64,000 nucleotides of DNA from Burkholderia latens (GTDB taxonomy: Bacteria; Pseudomonadota; Gammaproteobacteria; Burkholderiales; Burkholderiaceae), in NCBI RefSeq assembly GCF_902499045.1, contig NZ_CABVPL010000028.1:1-64000 (forward strand), written 5' to 3'. The position numbers and the translations under genes are program-made. How positions within the stretch are numbered: the first letter of the stretch is position 1; each line of letters starts with the position of its first letter. The notes below the pieces were generated by a model. The model was not told where the DNA came from, made no database searches, and saw only the letters and a program-made list of their open reading frames with translations. Positions 25,568 to 34,674 of this stretch are shown here, in pieces.

Positions 25568-25996
25568 ATGTCGAGCGGCGCAAGGCGGAATCAGCGGGTC
25601 GGCGGAAAGAAATCGTCGGCGGCGAAACGAATCGTCGTCGATCTATCGAGTCAGAGCGTGGAGGCGTTTGAGGGGGCAGCAAGGGTGTTCCGCTTCGATT
25701 GTGTGACGGGAGACAGTGAGCATCCGACCGATCGTGGTGCCTTCCGCATCATGCGGAAATGCCCAACCTATCGCAGTCGTGCCTATAACGTGCAAATGGA
25801 TTACGCGATGTTCTTCACGGGAGACGGCAAAGCGCTTCACCAGTACCACGGGCCGATGCCACTGTCGTTTGTGAGAATGGCGCGTAATACCGTCAGCGAC
25901 TGGTTCGGATCGCACGGCTGCGTACGTCTGGCTGAGGCCGATGCGAAAACACTGTACGACTGGGCTCCGATGGGAACCGTGGTGCAGGTATCGTGA
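25568..25996 (+). CDS. YkuD-type L,D-transpeptidase domain protein without signal peptide
   Basis: A 142-residue protein. The catalytic motif SHGCVR (115-120, nucleophile Cys118) and upstream His91/His94 match YkuD L,D-transpeptidases, which cross-link or edit peptidoglycan stem peptides in the periplasm. GGAAGGAGGGG is ideally placed before ATG 25568, so this start is secure, yet the N-terminus is basic (ARRNQRVGGKKSSAAKR) and has no signal peptide. Base composition is visibly AT-richer than its neighbours (the 25741-25800 line is nearly half A+T). The stop overlaps the next start (GTGA). It could be a secretion-system effector, a protein exported in another way, or an acquired enzyme. Confidence 0.82.
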   Translation: MSSGARRNQRVGGKKSSAAKRIVVDLSSQSVEAFEGAARVFRFDCVTGDSEHPTDRGAFRIMRKCPTYRSRAYNVQMDYAMFFTGDGKALHQYHGPMPLSFVRMARNTVSDWFGSHGCVRLAEADAKTLYDWAPMGTVVQVS

Positions 25997-26574
25997 AGAG
26001 CGCACCGGCAACGCGATTCGCGATCCCGTGTCTGGCGATGCTGGTCGGTCTGCTCGCCGGTTTCGGCTGGCGCAGCCTCGCCGACTGGACCGACAGCCCC
26101 ATACGGATCGATCCCGGCACCGACTTGCTCAGCGTGCTGCCCGACGAGGTGATGTCGCTGACCTATACGACCGCCGCGCTCACACTGACCGCGCAGCGCT
26201 CACAGCCCGCGGCGCGGTTCGCCGTGCAGGTGACTTATGCTGACGGCCGTGCCCCGCGGCAATGCGTGGCGTCGGCGGATCTGGCCGCGCATCTTGGGCC
26301 CCTTTCGACGATCGTCGCGCAACGACAGCTCAATCCGGCCGACCTCGCGCGTGAATTTCCACGGCAGATCGGGCGGCTGGACATCCGTGATCGCATTGCG
26401 TCGGAGCCGCCGCCGTCGCTCGTCTTTCTGGCCGCGGCGGATTCGGACGCGGTCGCCGTCACCGTCGACAGTTTGTCGGTCGGGCACGGTGGTTATGCGG
26501 CAGTCGTGCGTTCGCCATTGCCCGCGGCGCTTGCGGCGCTGGCCGGCGGCTGCGATACGCTGGCCTGGCGCTGA
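25993..26574 (+). CDS. Membrane-anchored periplasmic protein coupled to the L,D-transpeptidase gene
   Basis: A 193-residue protein I do not recognise. It has an N-terminal hydrophobic segment (~residues 9-26) that may be an anchor or uncleaved signal, then a soluble domain of ~165 residues with four cysteines overall, two of them late (QCVAS, GGCDT). It starts at a GTG overlapping the transpeptidase stop by 4 bp, so the two are co-translated. Composition is closer to the genome average than the upstream gene. By position it could be an immunity or chaperone partner of the transpeptidase, but no motif proves this. Confidence 0.75.
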   Translation: MKSAPATRFAIPCLAMLVGLLAGFGWRSLADWTDSPIRIDPGTDLLSVLPDEVMSLTYTTAALTLTAQRSQPAARFAVQVTYADGRAPRQCVASADLAAHLGPLSTIVAQRQLNPADLAREFPRQIGRLDIRDRIASEPPPSLVFLAAADSDAVAVTVDSLSVGHGGYAAVVRSPLPAALAALAGGCDTLAWR

Positions 26575-26625
26575 CCGGACGGCGGCCGCCCCCCGTTCCG
26601 GCCCGCCGCCGCGCCGCCGCGTCGC

Positions 26626-27846
26626 TCAGATCGCCTGCTTCGCCTTCAACGCCGCGATCCGCGCGGCGTCGTAGCCGAGCATGTCGCGCAGCACGTCTTC
26701 CGTCTGCGCGCCGAGCAGCGGCGGGGCGGTGCGCGCATCGGGCGGCGTCGCGCTCATCCGGATCGGATTGCGCACGAGCTTCACGTCTGCGCCGCACGGA
26801 TGCGGCAGCGACACCTGCATTCCGCGCGCGACCACCTGCTCGTTGTCGAACACCTCGTCGAGTTCGTTGATCGGCCCGCACGGCACGCCGGCCGCTTCGA
26901 GCGCGCCGATCCAGTCGGCCTTGTCGCGCGCCTTCACCATCTCCGCGAGGATCGGCACCAGCGTGTCGCGATGGCGCACGCGCGACGGATTGGTCGCGAA
27001 CCGTTCGTCGTCGGCCAGTTCCGGGCGGCCGCCGGCTTCGACGAACTTGCGAAACTGCCCGTCGTTGCCGACCGCGACGATGATCCAGCCGTCGCTCGTC
27101 TGGAACGTCTGGTACGGCACGATGTTCGGATGCGCGTTGCCCCAGCGCACCGGCGGCTTGCCGCTCGCGAGGAAGTTGGTGTTCATGTTCGCGAGCAGCG
27201 CGACCTGCACGTCGAGCAGCGCCATGTCGATGTACTGGCCTTCGCCCGTGCGGTCGCGGTGCGCGAGCGCGGCGAGCACCGCGATCGTCGAATAGAGGCC
27301 GGTCGCCAGATCGGCGATCGCGACGCCGGCTTTCTGCGGGCCGCCGCCCGGTTCGCTGTCGCGCTCGCCGGTGATGCTCATGAAGCCGCCGATCCCCTGC
27401 ACGATGAAGTCGTAGCCCGCGCGGTGCGCGTACGGGCCGGTCTGGCCGAAACCCGTGACCGAGCAATAGATCAGGTCCGGCTTCACCGCGCGCAGCGAGT
27501 CGTAATCGAGTCCGTATTTCTTCAACTGGCCGACTTTGTAGTTCTCGAGCACGACGTCGCTCTGCGCGGCGAGTTCGCGCACGATCTGCTGGCCCTCGGG
27601 CGTCGCGATGTCGACCGTCACCGAACGCTTGTTCCGGTTCGCCGCGAGGTAGTACGCGGCCTCGGCCGTATCGGCGCCGGCCGCGTCCTTCAGGTACGGC
27701 GGCCCCCAGTGGCGCGTGTCGTCGCCGGCGCCGGGGCGCTCGACCTTGATCACGTCCGCGCCGAAATCGGCAAGCGTCTGCGCGCACCACGGGCCCGCGA
27801 GCACGCGGGTGAGGTCCAGCACGCGGATATGGCTCAGGGCACCCAT
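26626..27846 (-). CDS. CaiB/BaiF family (type III) CoA-transferase
   Basis: A 406-residue class III acyl-CoA transferase that moves CoA between acyl groups by an aspartyl-anhydride mechanism. The catalytic Asp is Asp179 (VAIADLATG), and the N-terminal [29 protein letters not shown] shown in part here ([16 protein letters not shown]) is diagnostic. The start at ATG 27846 has AAGGAGA upstream; an alternative ATG at 27867 is possible. It stands alone, divergent from alaS, with no neighbouring acyl-CoA pathway genes that would indicate the substrate. Confidence 0.92.
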   Translation of the reverse strand: MGALSHIRVLDLTRVLAGPWCAQTLADFGADVIKVERPGAGDDTRHWGPPYLKDAAGADTAEAAYYLAANRNKRSVTVDIATPEGQQIVRELAAQSDVVLENYKVGQLKKYGLDYDSLRAVKPDLIYCSVTGFGQTGPYAHRAGYDFIVQGIGGFMSITGERDSEPGGGPQKAGVAIADLATGLYSTIAVLAALAHRDRTGEGQYIDMALLDVQVALLANMNTNFLASGKPPVRWGNAHPNIVPYQTFQTSDGWIIVAVGNDGQFRKFVEAGGRPELADDERFATNPSRVRHRDTLVPILAEMVKARDKADWIGALEAAGVPCGPINELDEVFDNEQVVARGMQVSLPHPCGADVKLVRNPIRMSATPPDARTAPPLLGAQTEDVLRDMLGYDAARIAALKAKQAI

Positions 27847-28159
27847 CGTCGAATCGTCTCCTTTCATGGCTCGCCCGGCCGGAGCAAGGCGGATTGGCAT
27901 GCCGAGCATCTTAAGGCGAATCGGCCGCGGCGGTGGCCCGGCGGTCGGCCCTGCGCTGACCGGCCTCGCAGAGGATCACGACGCAGGCCAGATGCGGCCG
28001 GATTCGGGCTCGAGTCGAACTGGACCGGCGCCGCCCGGGCGTGCCGGCCGCGCATCCGGATCTATCCCGTATAATCGATCGTTTCAGAAACCTGCCGCCG
28101 AGCGCCCGCAAGGGCCGCCGGCGTTTGTAGCCGTCTTAGCCAGACCGTCCCCGCACGCC
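27847..28159 (+). promoter_or_regulatory. Divergent promoter gap with perfect alaS -10 box
   Basis: This 313-bp gap separates the CoA-transferase gene (-) and alaS (+). A perfect TATAAT is at 28070-28075, 84 bp before the alaS start; no good -35 is seen 17 bp upstream, so the promoter may be activator-dependent or extended. The left part holds the CoA-transferase Shine-Dalgarno. No hairpin or T-box-like element was recognised in the leader. Confidence 0.5.
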
Positions 28160-30784
28160 ATGAAAGCTGCCGAAATCCGCGAGAAATTCCTCAAATTCTT
28201 CGAATCGAAGGGCCACACGATCGTCCGCTCGTCGAGCCTCGTGCCCGGTAACGACCCCACGCTGATGTTCACGAACTCGGGCATGGTCCAGTTCAAGGAC
28301 GTGTTCCTCGGCACGGACCAGCGTCCATACTCGCGCGCCACGACGGCACAGCGCAGCGTGCGCGCGGGCGGCAAGCACAACGACCTCGAGAACGTCGGCT
28401 ACACGGCGCGCCATCACACGTTCTTCGAGATGCTCGGCAACTTCTCGTTCGGCGACTACTTCAAGCACGACGCGATCCGCTTCGCGTGGGAACTGCTGAC
28501 GGAAGTCTACAAGCTGCCGAAGGAAAAGCTGTGGGTCACCGTCTATCAGGAAGACGACGAGGCGTACGACATCTGGGCGAAGGAAGTCGGCGTGCCGACC
28601 GAGCGGATCATCCGGATCGGCGACAACAAGGGCGCGCGCTACGCGTCGGACAACTTCTGGACGATGGGCGACACCGGCCCGTGCGGCCCGTGCACCGAAA
28701 TCTTCTACGACCACGGCCCGGACGTGTGGGGCGGCCCGCCGGGGTCGCCTGAAGAAGACGGCGACCGCTACATCGAGATCTGGAACCTCGTGTTCATGCA
28801 GTTCAACCGCGACGCGCAAGGCAACATGACGCGCCTGCCGAAGCAGTCGGTCGACACCGGCATGGGCCTCGAGCGTCTCGCCGCGGTGCTGCAGCACGTG
28901 CACAGCAACTACGAGATCGACCTGTTCCAGAACCTGATCAAGGCCGCCGCGCGCGTGACCGAGATCAGCGACCTCACGAACAACTCGCTGAAGGTGATCG
29001 CCGATCACATCCGCGCGTGCTCGTTCCTGATCGTCGACGGCGTGATTCCCGGCAACGAGGGCCGCGGCTACGTGCTGCGCCGGATCGTGCGCCGCGCGAT
29101 CCGCCACGGCTACAAGCTCGGCCGCAAGGGCTCGTTCTTCCACAAGCTGGTGGCCGATCTCGTCGCCGAGATGGGCGCGGCGTACCCGGAGCTAAAGGAA
29201 GCCGAGCAGCGCGTGACCGACGTGCTGCGCCAGGAAGAAGAGCGCTTCTTCGAAACGATCGAGCACGGGATGTCGATCCTCGAAGCGGCGCTCGCCGACG
29301 TCGAAGCGAAGGGCGGCAAGGTGCTCGACGGCGAACTCGCGTTCAAGCTGCACGACACGTACGGCTTCCCGCTCGACCTCACGGCCGACGTGTGCCGCGA
29401 GCGCGGGATGACGGTCGACGAGCCGGCGTTCGACGACGCGATGGCGCGCCAGCGCGAGCAGGCGCGCGCGGCCGGCAAGTTCAAGGCGACGCAGGGCCTC
29501 GAATACTCGGGCGCGAAGACCACGTTCCACGGTTACGAGGAAATCGCGTTCGACGACGCGAAGGTCGTCGCGCTGTACGTCGACGGTTCGGCCGTCAACG
29601 AAGTGAAGGCCGGCCAGGATGCGGTCGTCGTGCTCGACCACACGCCGTTCTACGCGGAATCGGGCGGTCAGGTCGGCGACCAGGGCGTGCTCGCGAATGC
29701 CGCGACGCGCTTCGCGGTGGCCGACACGCTGAAGGTGCAGGCCGACGTGATCGGCCACCACGGCACGCTCGAGCAGGGCACGCTGAAGGTGGGCGACGTG
29801 CTGCGCGCGGAAATCGACGCGCACCGCCGCGCGCGCACGCAGCGCAACCACTCGGCGACCCACCTGATGCACAAGGCGCTGCGCGAAGTGCTCGGCTCGC
29901 ACGTGCAGCAGAAGGGCTCGCTCGTCGACGCGGAAAAGACCCGCTTCGATTTCGCGCACAACGCGCCGATGACCGACGACGAAATCCGTCGCGTCGAGCA
30001 GATCGTCAACGACGAGATCCTCGCGAACGCGCCGGGCATCGTGCGCGTGATGCCGTACGACGAAGCGGTGAAGGGCGGCGCGATGGCGCTGTTCGGCGAG
30101 AAGTACGGCGATGAAGTGCGCGTGCTCGACCTTGGCTTCTCGCGCGAACTGTGCGGCGGCACGCACGTGCACCGCACCGGCGACATCGGCCTGTTCAAGA
30201 TCGTGATGGAAGGCGGCGTCGCGGCCGGCATCCGCCGCGTCGAGGCGATCACCGGCGACAACGCGGTGCGCTACGTGCAGGAACTCGACGCGCGCGTGAA
30301 CGAAGCGGCGGCCGCGCTGAAGGCGCAGCCGTCGGAGCTCACGCAGCGCATCGCGCAGGTGCAGGAGCAAGTGAAGTCCCTCGAGAAGGAACTGGGCGCG
30401 CTGAAGTCGAAGCTCGCATCGAGCCAGGGCGACGAGCTCGCGCAGCAGGCCGTCGAAGTCGGCGGCGTGTACGTGCTGGCCGCGACGCTCGACGGCGCGG
30501 ACGCGAAGACGCTGCGCGAAACCGTCGACAAGCTGAAGGACAAGCTGAAGAACGCGGCGATCGTGCTCGCGGCCGTCGAAGGCGGCAAGGTCAGCCTGAT
30601 CGCGGGCGTCACGCCGGACGCGAGCAAGAAGGTCAAGGCCGGCGAGCTCGTGAACTTCGTCGCGCAGCAAGTCGGCGGCAAGGGCGGCGGCCGTCCGGAC
30701 ATGGCGCAGGCAGGCGGCACTGAACCGGCGAACCTGCCGGGCGCGCTCGCGGGCGTCAAGGGCTGGGTCGAAGAACGTCTTTGA
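28160..30784 (+). CDS. alaS: Alanyl-tRNA synthetase
   Basis: An 874-residue class II synthetase that charges tRNA-Ala; the length is typical. Domains in order: catalytic core with motif 2 ([20 protein letters not shown], residues ~53-72), tRNA-recognition region, an editing domain with the zinc-binding HSATH (His564, His568) and CGGTH (Cys665, His669), then a coiled-coil and C-Ala region with glycine-rich [15 protein letters not shown] near the C-terminus. ATG 28160 gives the standard [11 protein letters not shown]-terminus. Two hairpins follow the stop. Confidence 0.99.
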   Translation: MKAAEIREKFLKFFESKGHTIVRSSSLVPGNDPTLMFTNSGMVQFKDVFLGTDQRPYSRATTAQRSVRAGGKHNDLENVGYTARHHTFFEMLGNFSFGDYFKHDAIRFAWELLTEVYKLPKEKLWVTVYQEDDEAYDIWAKEVGVPTERIIRIGDNKGARYASDNFWTMGDTGPCGPCTEIFYDHGPDVWGGPPGSPEEDGDRYIEIWNLVFMQFNRDAQGNMTRLPKQSVDTGMGLERLAAVLQHVHSNYEIDLFQNLIKAAARVTEISDLTNNSLKVIADHIRACSFLIVDGVIPGNEGRGYVLRRIVRRAIRHGYKLGRKGSFFHKLVADLVAEMGAAYPELKEAEQRVTDVLRQEEERFFETIEHGMSILEAALADVEAKGGKVLDGELAFKLHDTYGFPLDLTADVCRERGMTVDEPAFDDAMARQREQARAAGKFKATQGLEYSGAKTTFHGYEEIAFDDAKVVALYVDGSAVNEVKAGQDAVVVLDHTPFYAESGGQVGDQGVLANAATRFAVADTLKVQADVIGHHGTLEQGTLKVGDVLRAEIDAHRRARTQRNHSATHLMHKALREVLGSHVQQKGSLVDAEKTRFDFAHNAPMTDDEIRRVEQIVNDEILANAPGIVRVMPYDEAVKGGAMALFGEKYGDEVRVLDLGFSRELCGGTHVHRTGDIGLFKIVMEGGVAAGIRRVEAITGDNAVRYVQELDARVNEAAAALKAQPSELTQRIAQVQEQVKSLEKELGALKSKLASSQGDELAQQAVEVGGVYVLAATLDGADAKTLRETVDKLKDKLKNAAIVLAAVEGGKVSLIAGVTPDASKKVKAGELVNFVAQQVGGKGGGRPDMAQAGGTEPANLPGALAGVKGWVEERL

Positions 30785-30795
30785 TCGTCACGGCC

Positions 30796-30828
30796 GATGC
30801 GATGCGCTTGCGCTGAGCGCATCGCATC
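30796..30828 (+). terminator. 12-bp hairpin after alaS
   Basis: GATGCGATGCGC (30796-30807) pairs exactly with 30817-30828 around a 9-nt loop. It starts 12 bp after the alaS stop. No T-run follows at once; it sits just before a stronger terminator and may stabilise the mRNA end or help termination. Confidence 0.55.
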
Positions 30829-30840
30829 CATCGCAAGAAA

Positions 30841-30884
30841 AAACGACCTGATCGGCACGCGTGCCGGTCAGGTCGTTTCTTTTG
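30841..30884. terminator. Strong bidirectional terminator between alaS and LysR gene
   Basis: A 17-bp stem (30841-30857 with 30862-30878, one G-T wobble) closes on a CGCG tetraloop. It is followed by CTTTT on the plus strand and by a T-rich run on the minus strand (complement of AAGAAAAAA). It lies between alaS (+) and the convergent LysR gene (-). Confidence 0.9.
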
Positions 30885-30942
30885 GCGGGCACGAACGGTG
30901 AACCCGCGCCGGCGGCCTCCCGGCCCGCCGACTTACGCCGAC

Positions 30943-31863
30943 TCACGCCGACACCGAAACCGGCGCCGCGGCTTTCGCCGCATCGTCGGTCTCCCGCGCG
31001 GCTTCGCCGAGCGCATCGCGCAGCGCGGCCAGCGCCGCCGACGCATAACCGTGCCGCCACGCGAGCAGCGTGTCGATCGCGTCGAGTTCGGCGATCGCGT
31101 GGGTCGCGACGTTGCCGGTTTCCGGCTGCAGATCCAGCACCGAACGCGGCGCGACCGCGATGCCCGCACCGGCCGCGACACACGCGACGATCGCGTGATA
31201 TGAGCCGAGTTCGAGCACGCGCGCGGGTTTCATCCCGTACGCCGCATACCATTGCTCGACGTATTTCCGGTACGTGCAGCCGCGCTCGAACGCGATCAGC
31301 GTCGGCAGGATCACGTCGCGCGGCGTGCGCACCGGCGGATGGCCGCGCGGGGTCAGCAGCACCAGTTCCTCGCGGTAGATCGGCACCGTTTCGAACGTGT
31401 CGGGCAGCGTGTCCGGCGCGGGCGGGCGTGCGAACAGCGCCGCGTCGACCTCGAAGTCGCGCAGGCGGTCGATCAGCCAGCCGGTCGTGCCGGTCACGAG
31501 CTCCAGCGACACGTCCGGCCACGCATGGTGATAGCGCGCGAGCACGGCCGGCAGCCGGCTCGCGGCCGTGCTCTCCATCGTGCCGAGCCGCAACCGGCCG
31601 CGCGGCGTGTCCTCGCGCACCGCGTCGCGCGCCTCGTCGGCGAGCGCCAGCAGCCGCTCCGCGTACGGCAGCAGCGTGTGCCCGGCCGGCGTCAGCACGA
31701 GCCGGCGGCCGTCGCGCACGAACAGCGCCGCGCCGAGCTCCTCCTCGAGCTGCTTGATGCGCGTCGTCACGTTCGACTGCACGCGATTGAGCTTGGCCGC
31801 CGCGCGTGTGACGCCGTTTTCGCGCACGACGGCCCGGAAAATCGCCAGCGCCGCCAGGTCCAT
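30943..31863 (-). CDS. LysR-type transcriptional regulator
   Basis: A 306-residue LTTR. The HTH lies at residues ~2-60 (GVTRAAAKLNRVQSNVTTRIKQLE) and the effector-binding domain from ~88. The start at ATG 31863 has CGGAGAG upstream. It is divergent from the MFS transporter gene (123 bp between starts), so it most likely controls that transporter, the common arrangement for YbfB/YjiJ-type MFS genes. Inducer unknown. Confidence 0.93.
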   Translation of the reverse strand: MDLAALAIFRAVVRENGVTRAAAKLNRVQSNVTTRIKQLEEELGAALFVRDGRRLVLTPAGHTLLPYAERLLALADEARDAVREDTPRGRLRLGTMESTAASRLPAVLARYHHAWPDVSLELVTGTTGWLIDRLRDFEVDAALFARPPAPDTLPDTFETVPIYREELVLLTPRGHPPVRTPRDVILPTLIAFERGCTYRKYVEQWYAAYGMKPARVLELGSYHAIVACVAAGAGIAVAPRSVLDLQPETGNVATHAIAELDAIDTLLAWRHGYASAALAALRDALGEAARETDDAAKAAAPVSVSA

Positions 31864-31986
31864 GGTTCTCTCCGTGAGATATAAGGATTCTTCATTATTC
31901 ATTTTTCGAGAACGGTCGGTCAAGCTACGATACAGGCATTCCGACTCCCGTTCGGCCGGTGCGCAGCGCGCGCGGCCCATCCCGCC

Positions 31987-33396
31987 ATGTCCCGTTCCGA
32001 CGTTTGCGGCGCCGCCGGCGCGCAGTTGTCCGATGACGCCGGCCGCCGTGCCCGCGCGGCTGCGCTCGCGTGCATGACCGGACTCGCGGTCGCACTCGGC
32101 ATCGGGCGTTTCGCATTCACGCCGCTGCTGCCGCTGATGCTCGCCGACGGCTCGATCGGCCTGAACGCCGGCAGCTGGCTCGCGTCCGCGAACTACGCCG
32201 GGTATTTCGTCGGCGCGGTCAGCTGCGCGGCGCTGCGTGTCGCTCCGGCGCGGATGGTGCGCTTCGGCCTAGCCGCGACCGTACTGCTGACCGCCGCGAT
32301 GGGCCTCGGCCATCTGCTGTCCGTCTGGCTCGTGGTGCGCTTCGCCGCGGGCGTCGTCAGCGCATGGACGTTCGTGTTCGTGTCGCAATGGGGATTGCGG
32401 CGGCTCACCGAGCTGCACGCGCCCGAATGGAGCGGCGTGATCTACGCGGGGCCCGGTGTCGGCATCGTGCTGACGGGGTTGATCGGCGGCGCGCTGGCAG
32501 GCCATCGCGCGGCGCTCGGGTGGCTCGGGTTCGCGGCGTTGTCGGCGGTGCTCGCGGTCGCGATATGGCGTACGTTCGAGGGGGCGTCCGCGTCGGCTTC
32601 GGCTTCGGCTTCGACTGGGACTTCGACTGGGACTTCGACTGGGACTTCGACTGGGCCTTCGGCTGGGACTTCGGCTGGGACTTCGGCTGGGACTTCGGCT
32701 GGGACTTCGGCTTCGGCGCCGACATCGACAGTCGTCCCGTCGGCTATACCGCGATCGTCGGCGGTGCCGACGGCCGCTGCGCCCGCTGCGACTCCTTCAG
32801 CGGCCCCGCACGATACCCGCCGCCGTCGCGCCGATGCCGCGTGGCTCGTCGCGCTGTACGGGATGCCCGGCTTCGGCTACATCATCACCGCGACGTTCCT
32901 GCCGGTGATCGCGCGCGCCGCGCTGCCGCCCGGCTCGCCGTGGCCGGACCTGTTCTGGCCGATGTTCGGCGCGGCGTTGATCGTCGGCGCGATCGCGGCG
33001 TCGCGGCTGCCCGGCCACTGGGACAACCGGCTGCTGCTTGCGGCCGGCTGCACGACGCAGGCGCTCGGGATCGCCGCAGGGATCGTGTGGCCGAACGCGG
33101 CCGGCTTCTCCGTCGGCAGCGCGCTGCTCGGCCTGCCGTTCACCGCGATCACGCTGTTCGCGATGCGCGAGGCGCGGCGTCTGCACGGCGAACGCGCGGC
33201 CGGTTTGATGGGTTACGCGACCGCGTCGTACGGTGTCGGGCAGATCCTCGGTCCGCTCGTCGCGGCGCCCCTGACCGCGCGTTTCGGGTCGTTCTCGCCG
33301 GCGTTGTGGGTCGCGGCGGCCGCATTGCTCGCCGGCGCGGCGGGCTTTGCCGCGACCGCCGCGCGCGGGCGCACGCGGGCCCGCCTGCAACCCTGA
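31987..33396 (+). CDS. YbfB/YjiJ-family MFS transporter with repeat-expanded central loop
   Basis: A 469-residue polytopic transporter of the MFS family DUF1228 (YbfB/YjiJ). The N-terminal half (~30-195) and C-terminal half (~285-460) each hold about six hydrophobic helices; ALGIGRFAFTPLLPLM is the family signature near helix 1. Between the halves the cytoplasmic loop (~200-285) is an expanded Ser/Thr/Gly/Ala-rich low-complexity stretch encoded by a 12-bp tandem repeat. The frame is intact through the repeat. Substrate unknown; regulated probably by the divergent LysR protein. Confidence 0.85.
   Translation: MSRSDVCGAAGAQLSDDAGRRARAAALACMTGLAVALGIGRFAFTPLLPLMLADGSIGLNAGSWLASANYAGYFVGAVSCAALRVAPARMVRFGLAATVLLTAAMGLGHLLSVWLVVRFAAGVVSAWTFVFVSQWGLRRLTELHAPEWSGVIYAGPGVGIVLTGLIGGALAGHRAALGWLGFAALSAVLAVAIWRTFEGASASASASASTGTSTGTSTGTSTGPSAGTSAGTSAGTSAGTSASAPTSTVVPSAIPRSSAVPTAAAPAATPSAAPHDTRRRRADAAWLVALYGMPGFGYIITATFLPVIARAALPPGSPWPDLFWPMFGAALIVGAIAASRLPGHWDNRLLLAAGCTTQALGIAAGIVWPNAAGFSVGSALLGLPFTAITLFAMREARRLHGERAAGLMGYATASYGVGQILGPLVAAPLTARFGSFSPALWVAAAALLAGAAGFAATAARGRTRARLQP
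32610..32705 (+). repeat. 12-bp coding minisatellite, eight units
   Basis: Eight contiguous 12-bp units: three TTCGACTGGGAC, one TTCGACTGGGCC and four TTCGGCTGGGAC, flanked on both sides by TTCGGC hexamers. In the MFS frame they encode the GTST/GTSA type tetrapeptide repeat in the central loop. Because 12 is a multiple of three, copy-number change would keep the frame and only alter loop length. It is likely polymorphic between strains. Confidence 0.93.
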
Positions 33397-33436
33397 CGTC
33401 GGCGGGGCCGGATCGTCTGCGGCGCGGTCAAACTCG

Positions 33437-33442
33437 CTAGAA
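33437..33442 (+). promoter_or_regulatory. Candidate -10 box upstream of Nudix gene
   Basis: TAGAAT lies 77 bp before the Nudix start at 33519, in the 122-bp gap after the MFS gene. No convincing -35 is visible, so this is a weak prediction. Confidence 0.3.
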
Positions 33443-33518
33443 TGAAGCCTTTCCCGCGCCGAGCGGGCGCGCGACGCGGCCGGCACGCCGCCGCGAGACG
33501 CCCGCCAGATCCTCATCG

Positions 33519-34055
33519 ATGACCATCGCCGACTACCGTTTCTGCCCGCGCTGCGCGCGCCCGCTGACCGAGCGCGCCGATCCCGAACACGAAGGCGGCC
33601 GCGTCCGCCAGGTGTGCCCGGACGACGTGTGCGGCTACGTGCACTGGAACAATCCGCTGCCGGTGGTTGCCGCGATCGTCGAGCTCGACGGCAAGATCCT
33701 GCTCGCGCGCAACGCGGCATGGCCCGAAGGGATGTTCGCGCTGATCACCGGCTTCCTCGAGAACGGCGAGACGCCGGAGGCGGGCATCGCGCGCGAGGTG
33801 TTCGAGGAAACCGCGCTGACGGCCGAGCAGGTGACGCTCGTCGGCGTCTATGAGTTCATCCGCAAGAACGAGCTGATCATCGCGTACCACGTGCGCGCGT
33901 CGGGCACCGTCGCGCTGTCGCCGGAGCTGCTCGAGTACCGGCTCGTCGATCCGCCGCGGCTGCGCCCGTGGCGCGCCGGCACAGGCTACGCGCTGGCCGA
34001 CTGGATGCGCGCGCGCGGCCTCGATTTCGAATTCGTCGACCGGCCGGGGCAGTGA
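33519..34055 (+). CDS. Nudix hydrolase with N-terminal zinc ribbon
   Basis: A 178-residue protein. Four cysteines (Cys9, Cys12, Cys33, Cys38) form a zinc-ribbon-like N-terminus, followed by a Nudix box Gly78-x5-Glu84-x7-Arg92-Glu-Val-Phe-Glu-Glu. The zinc ribbon plus Nudix layout resembles NudC-type NADH pyrophosphatases and related nucleotide-sugar hydrolases, though it is shorter than NudC. It likely cleaves a pyrophosphate bond in a nucleotide derivative. Neighbours give no substrate clue. Confidence 0.88.
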   Translation: MTIADYRFCPRCARPLTERADPEHEGGRVRQVCPDDVCGYVHWNNPLPVVAAIVELDGKILLARNAAWPEGMFALITGFLENGETPEAGIAREVFEETALTAEQVTLVGVYEFIRKNELIIAYHVRASGTVALSPELLEYRLVDPPRLRPWRAGTGYALADWMRARGLDFEFVDRPGQ

Positions 34056-34224
34056 CGGGCCGCGCCGCTTTCCGCACGTCATGCACCGTGCCGCGTCCGG
34101 TCGCGACGCGGCATCCGGCCGTTCGCCGGCGAACCGTGCCGCCCGGCGCGCGCGCAACGCCCGGTTCATCCGCTTTGCCGTCCACGTCCTCGTCGTTCTC
34201 TTCCTCACCCTGAGCGCCATCGCC

Positions 34225-34662
34225 ATGTCCGACAAGCCGCAGCCGCGTCCGCGCGACGCCTATCGCCACTTCCTGCCGATCACGACCCGCTGGATGGACA
34301 ACGACGTCTACGGGCACGTGAACAACGTCGTCTACTACAGCTACTTCGACACCGTCGTGAACGAGTACCTGATCCGCGCTGGCGTGCTCGACGTGGAGCA
34401 CGGGCAGACGATCGGCCTCGTGGTCGAGACGCAGTGCAACTACTTCGCGCCGCTCGTGTTTCCACAGTCGGTCGATGCGGGGCTGCGCGTCGCGAAGCTC
34501 GGCACGTCGAGCGTGCGTTACGAGATCGGCTTGTTCGCGGCGGGGGAAACCGCGCCGGCCGCGCAGGGGCATTTCGTGCACGTGTACGTCGATCGCGGCA
34601 CGCGCCGCCCGGTGCCGCTGCCGGACGCGCTGCGCGCGGCGCTCGAGCCGCTCGCCGGCTGA
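34225..34662 (+). CDS. Hotdog-fold acyl-CoA thioesterase (4HBT family)
   Basis: A 145-residue protein with the 4HBT signature RWMDNDVYGHVNNVVYYSYFD (given in part: DNDVYGHVNNVVYYSYFD, residues ~25-42), including the catalytic-site Asp region. Such enzymes hydrolyse acyl-CoA thioesters such as 4-hydroxybenzoyl-CoA or short acyl-CoAs. The start is placed at ATG 34225 because it matches the family length; the frame is open 48 codons upstream, including a hydrophobic stretch that would otherwise mimic a signal. It ends 12 bp before livH. Confidence 0.88.
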   Translation: MSDKPQPRPRDAYRHFLPITTRWMDNDVYGHVNNVVYYSYFDTVVNEYLIRAGVLDVEHGQTIGLVVETQCNYFAPLVFPQSVDAGLRVAKLGTSSVRYEIGLFAAGETAPAAQGHFVHVYVDRGTRRPVPLPDALRAALEPLAG

Positions 34663-34674
34663 CGGGCGCGAGAA

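Noticed and set aside
32070-33440. An alternative plus-strand frame with a striking FDWDFDW/FGWDFGW repeat
   Set aside because: It is the out-of-frame reading of the 12-bp minisatellite within the MFS gene. The MFS frame has the transmembrane pattern and family signature.
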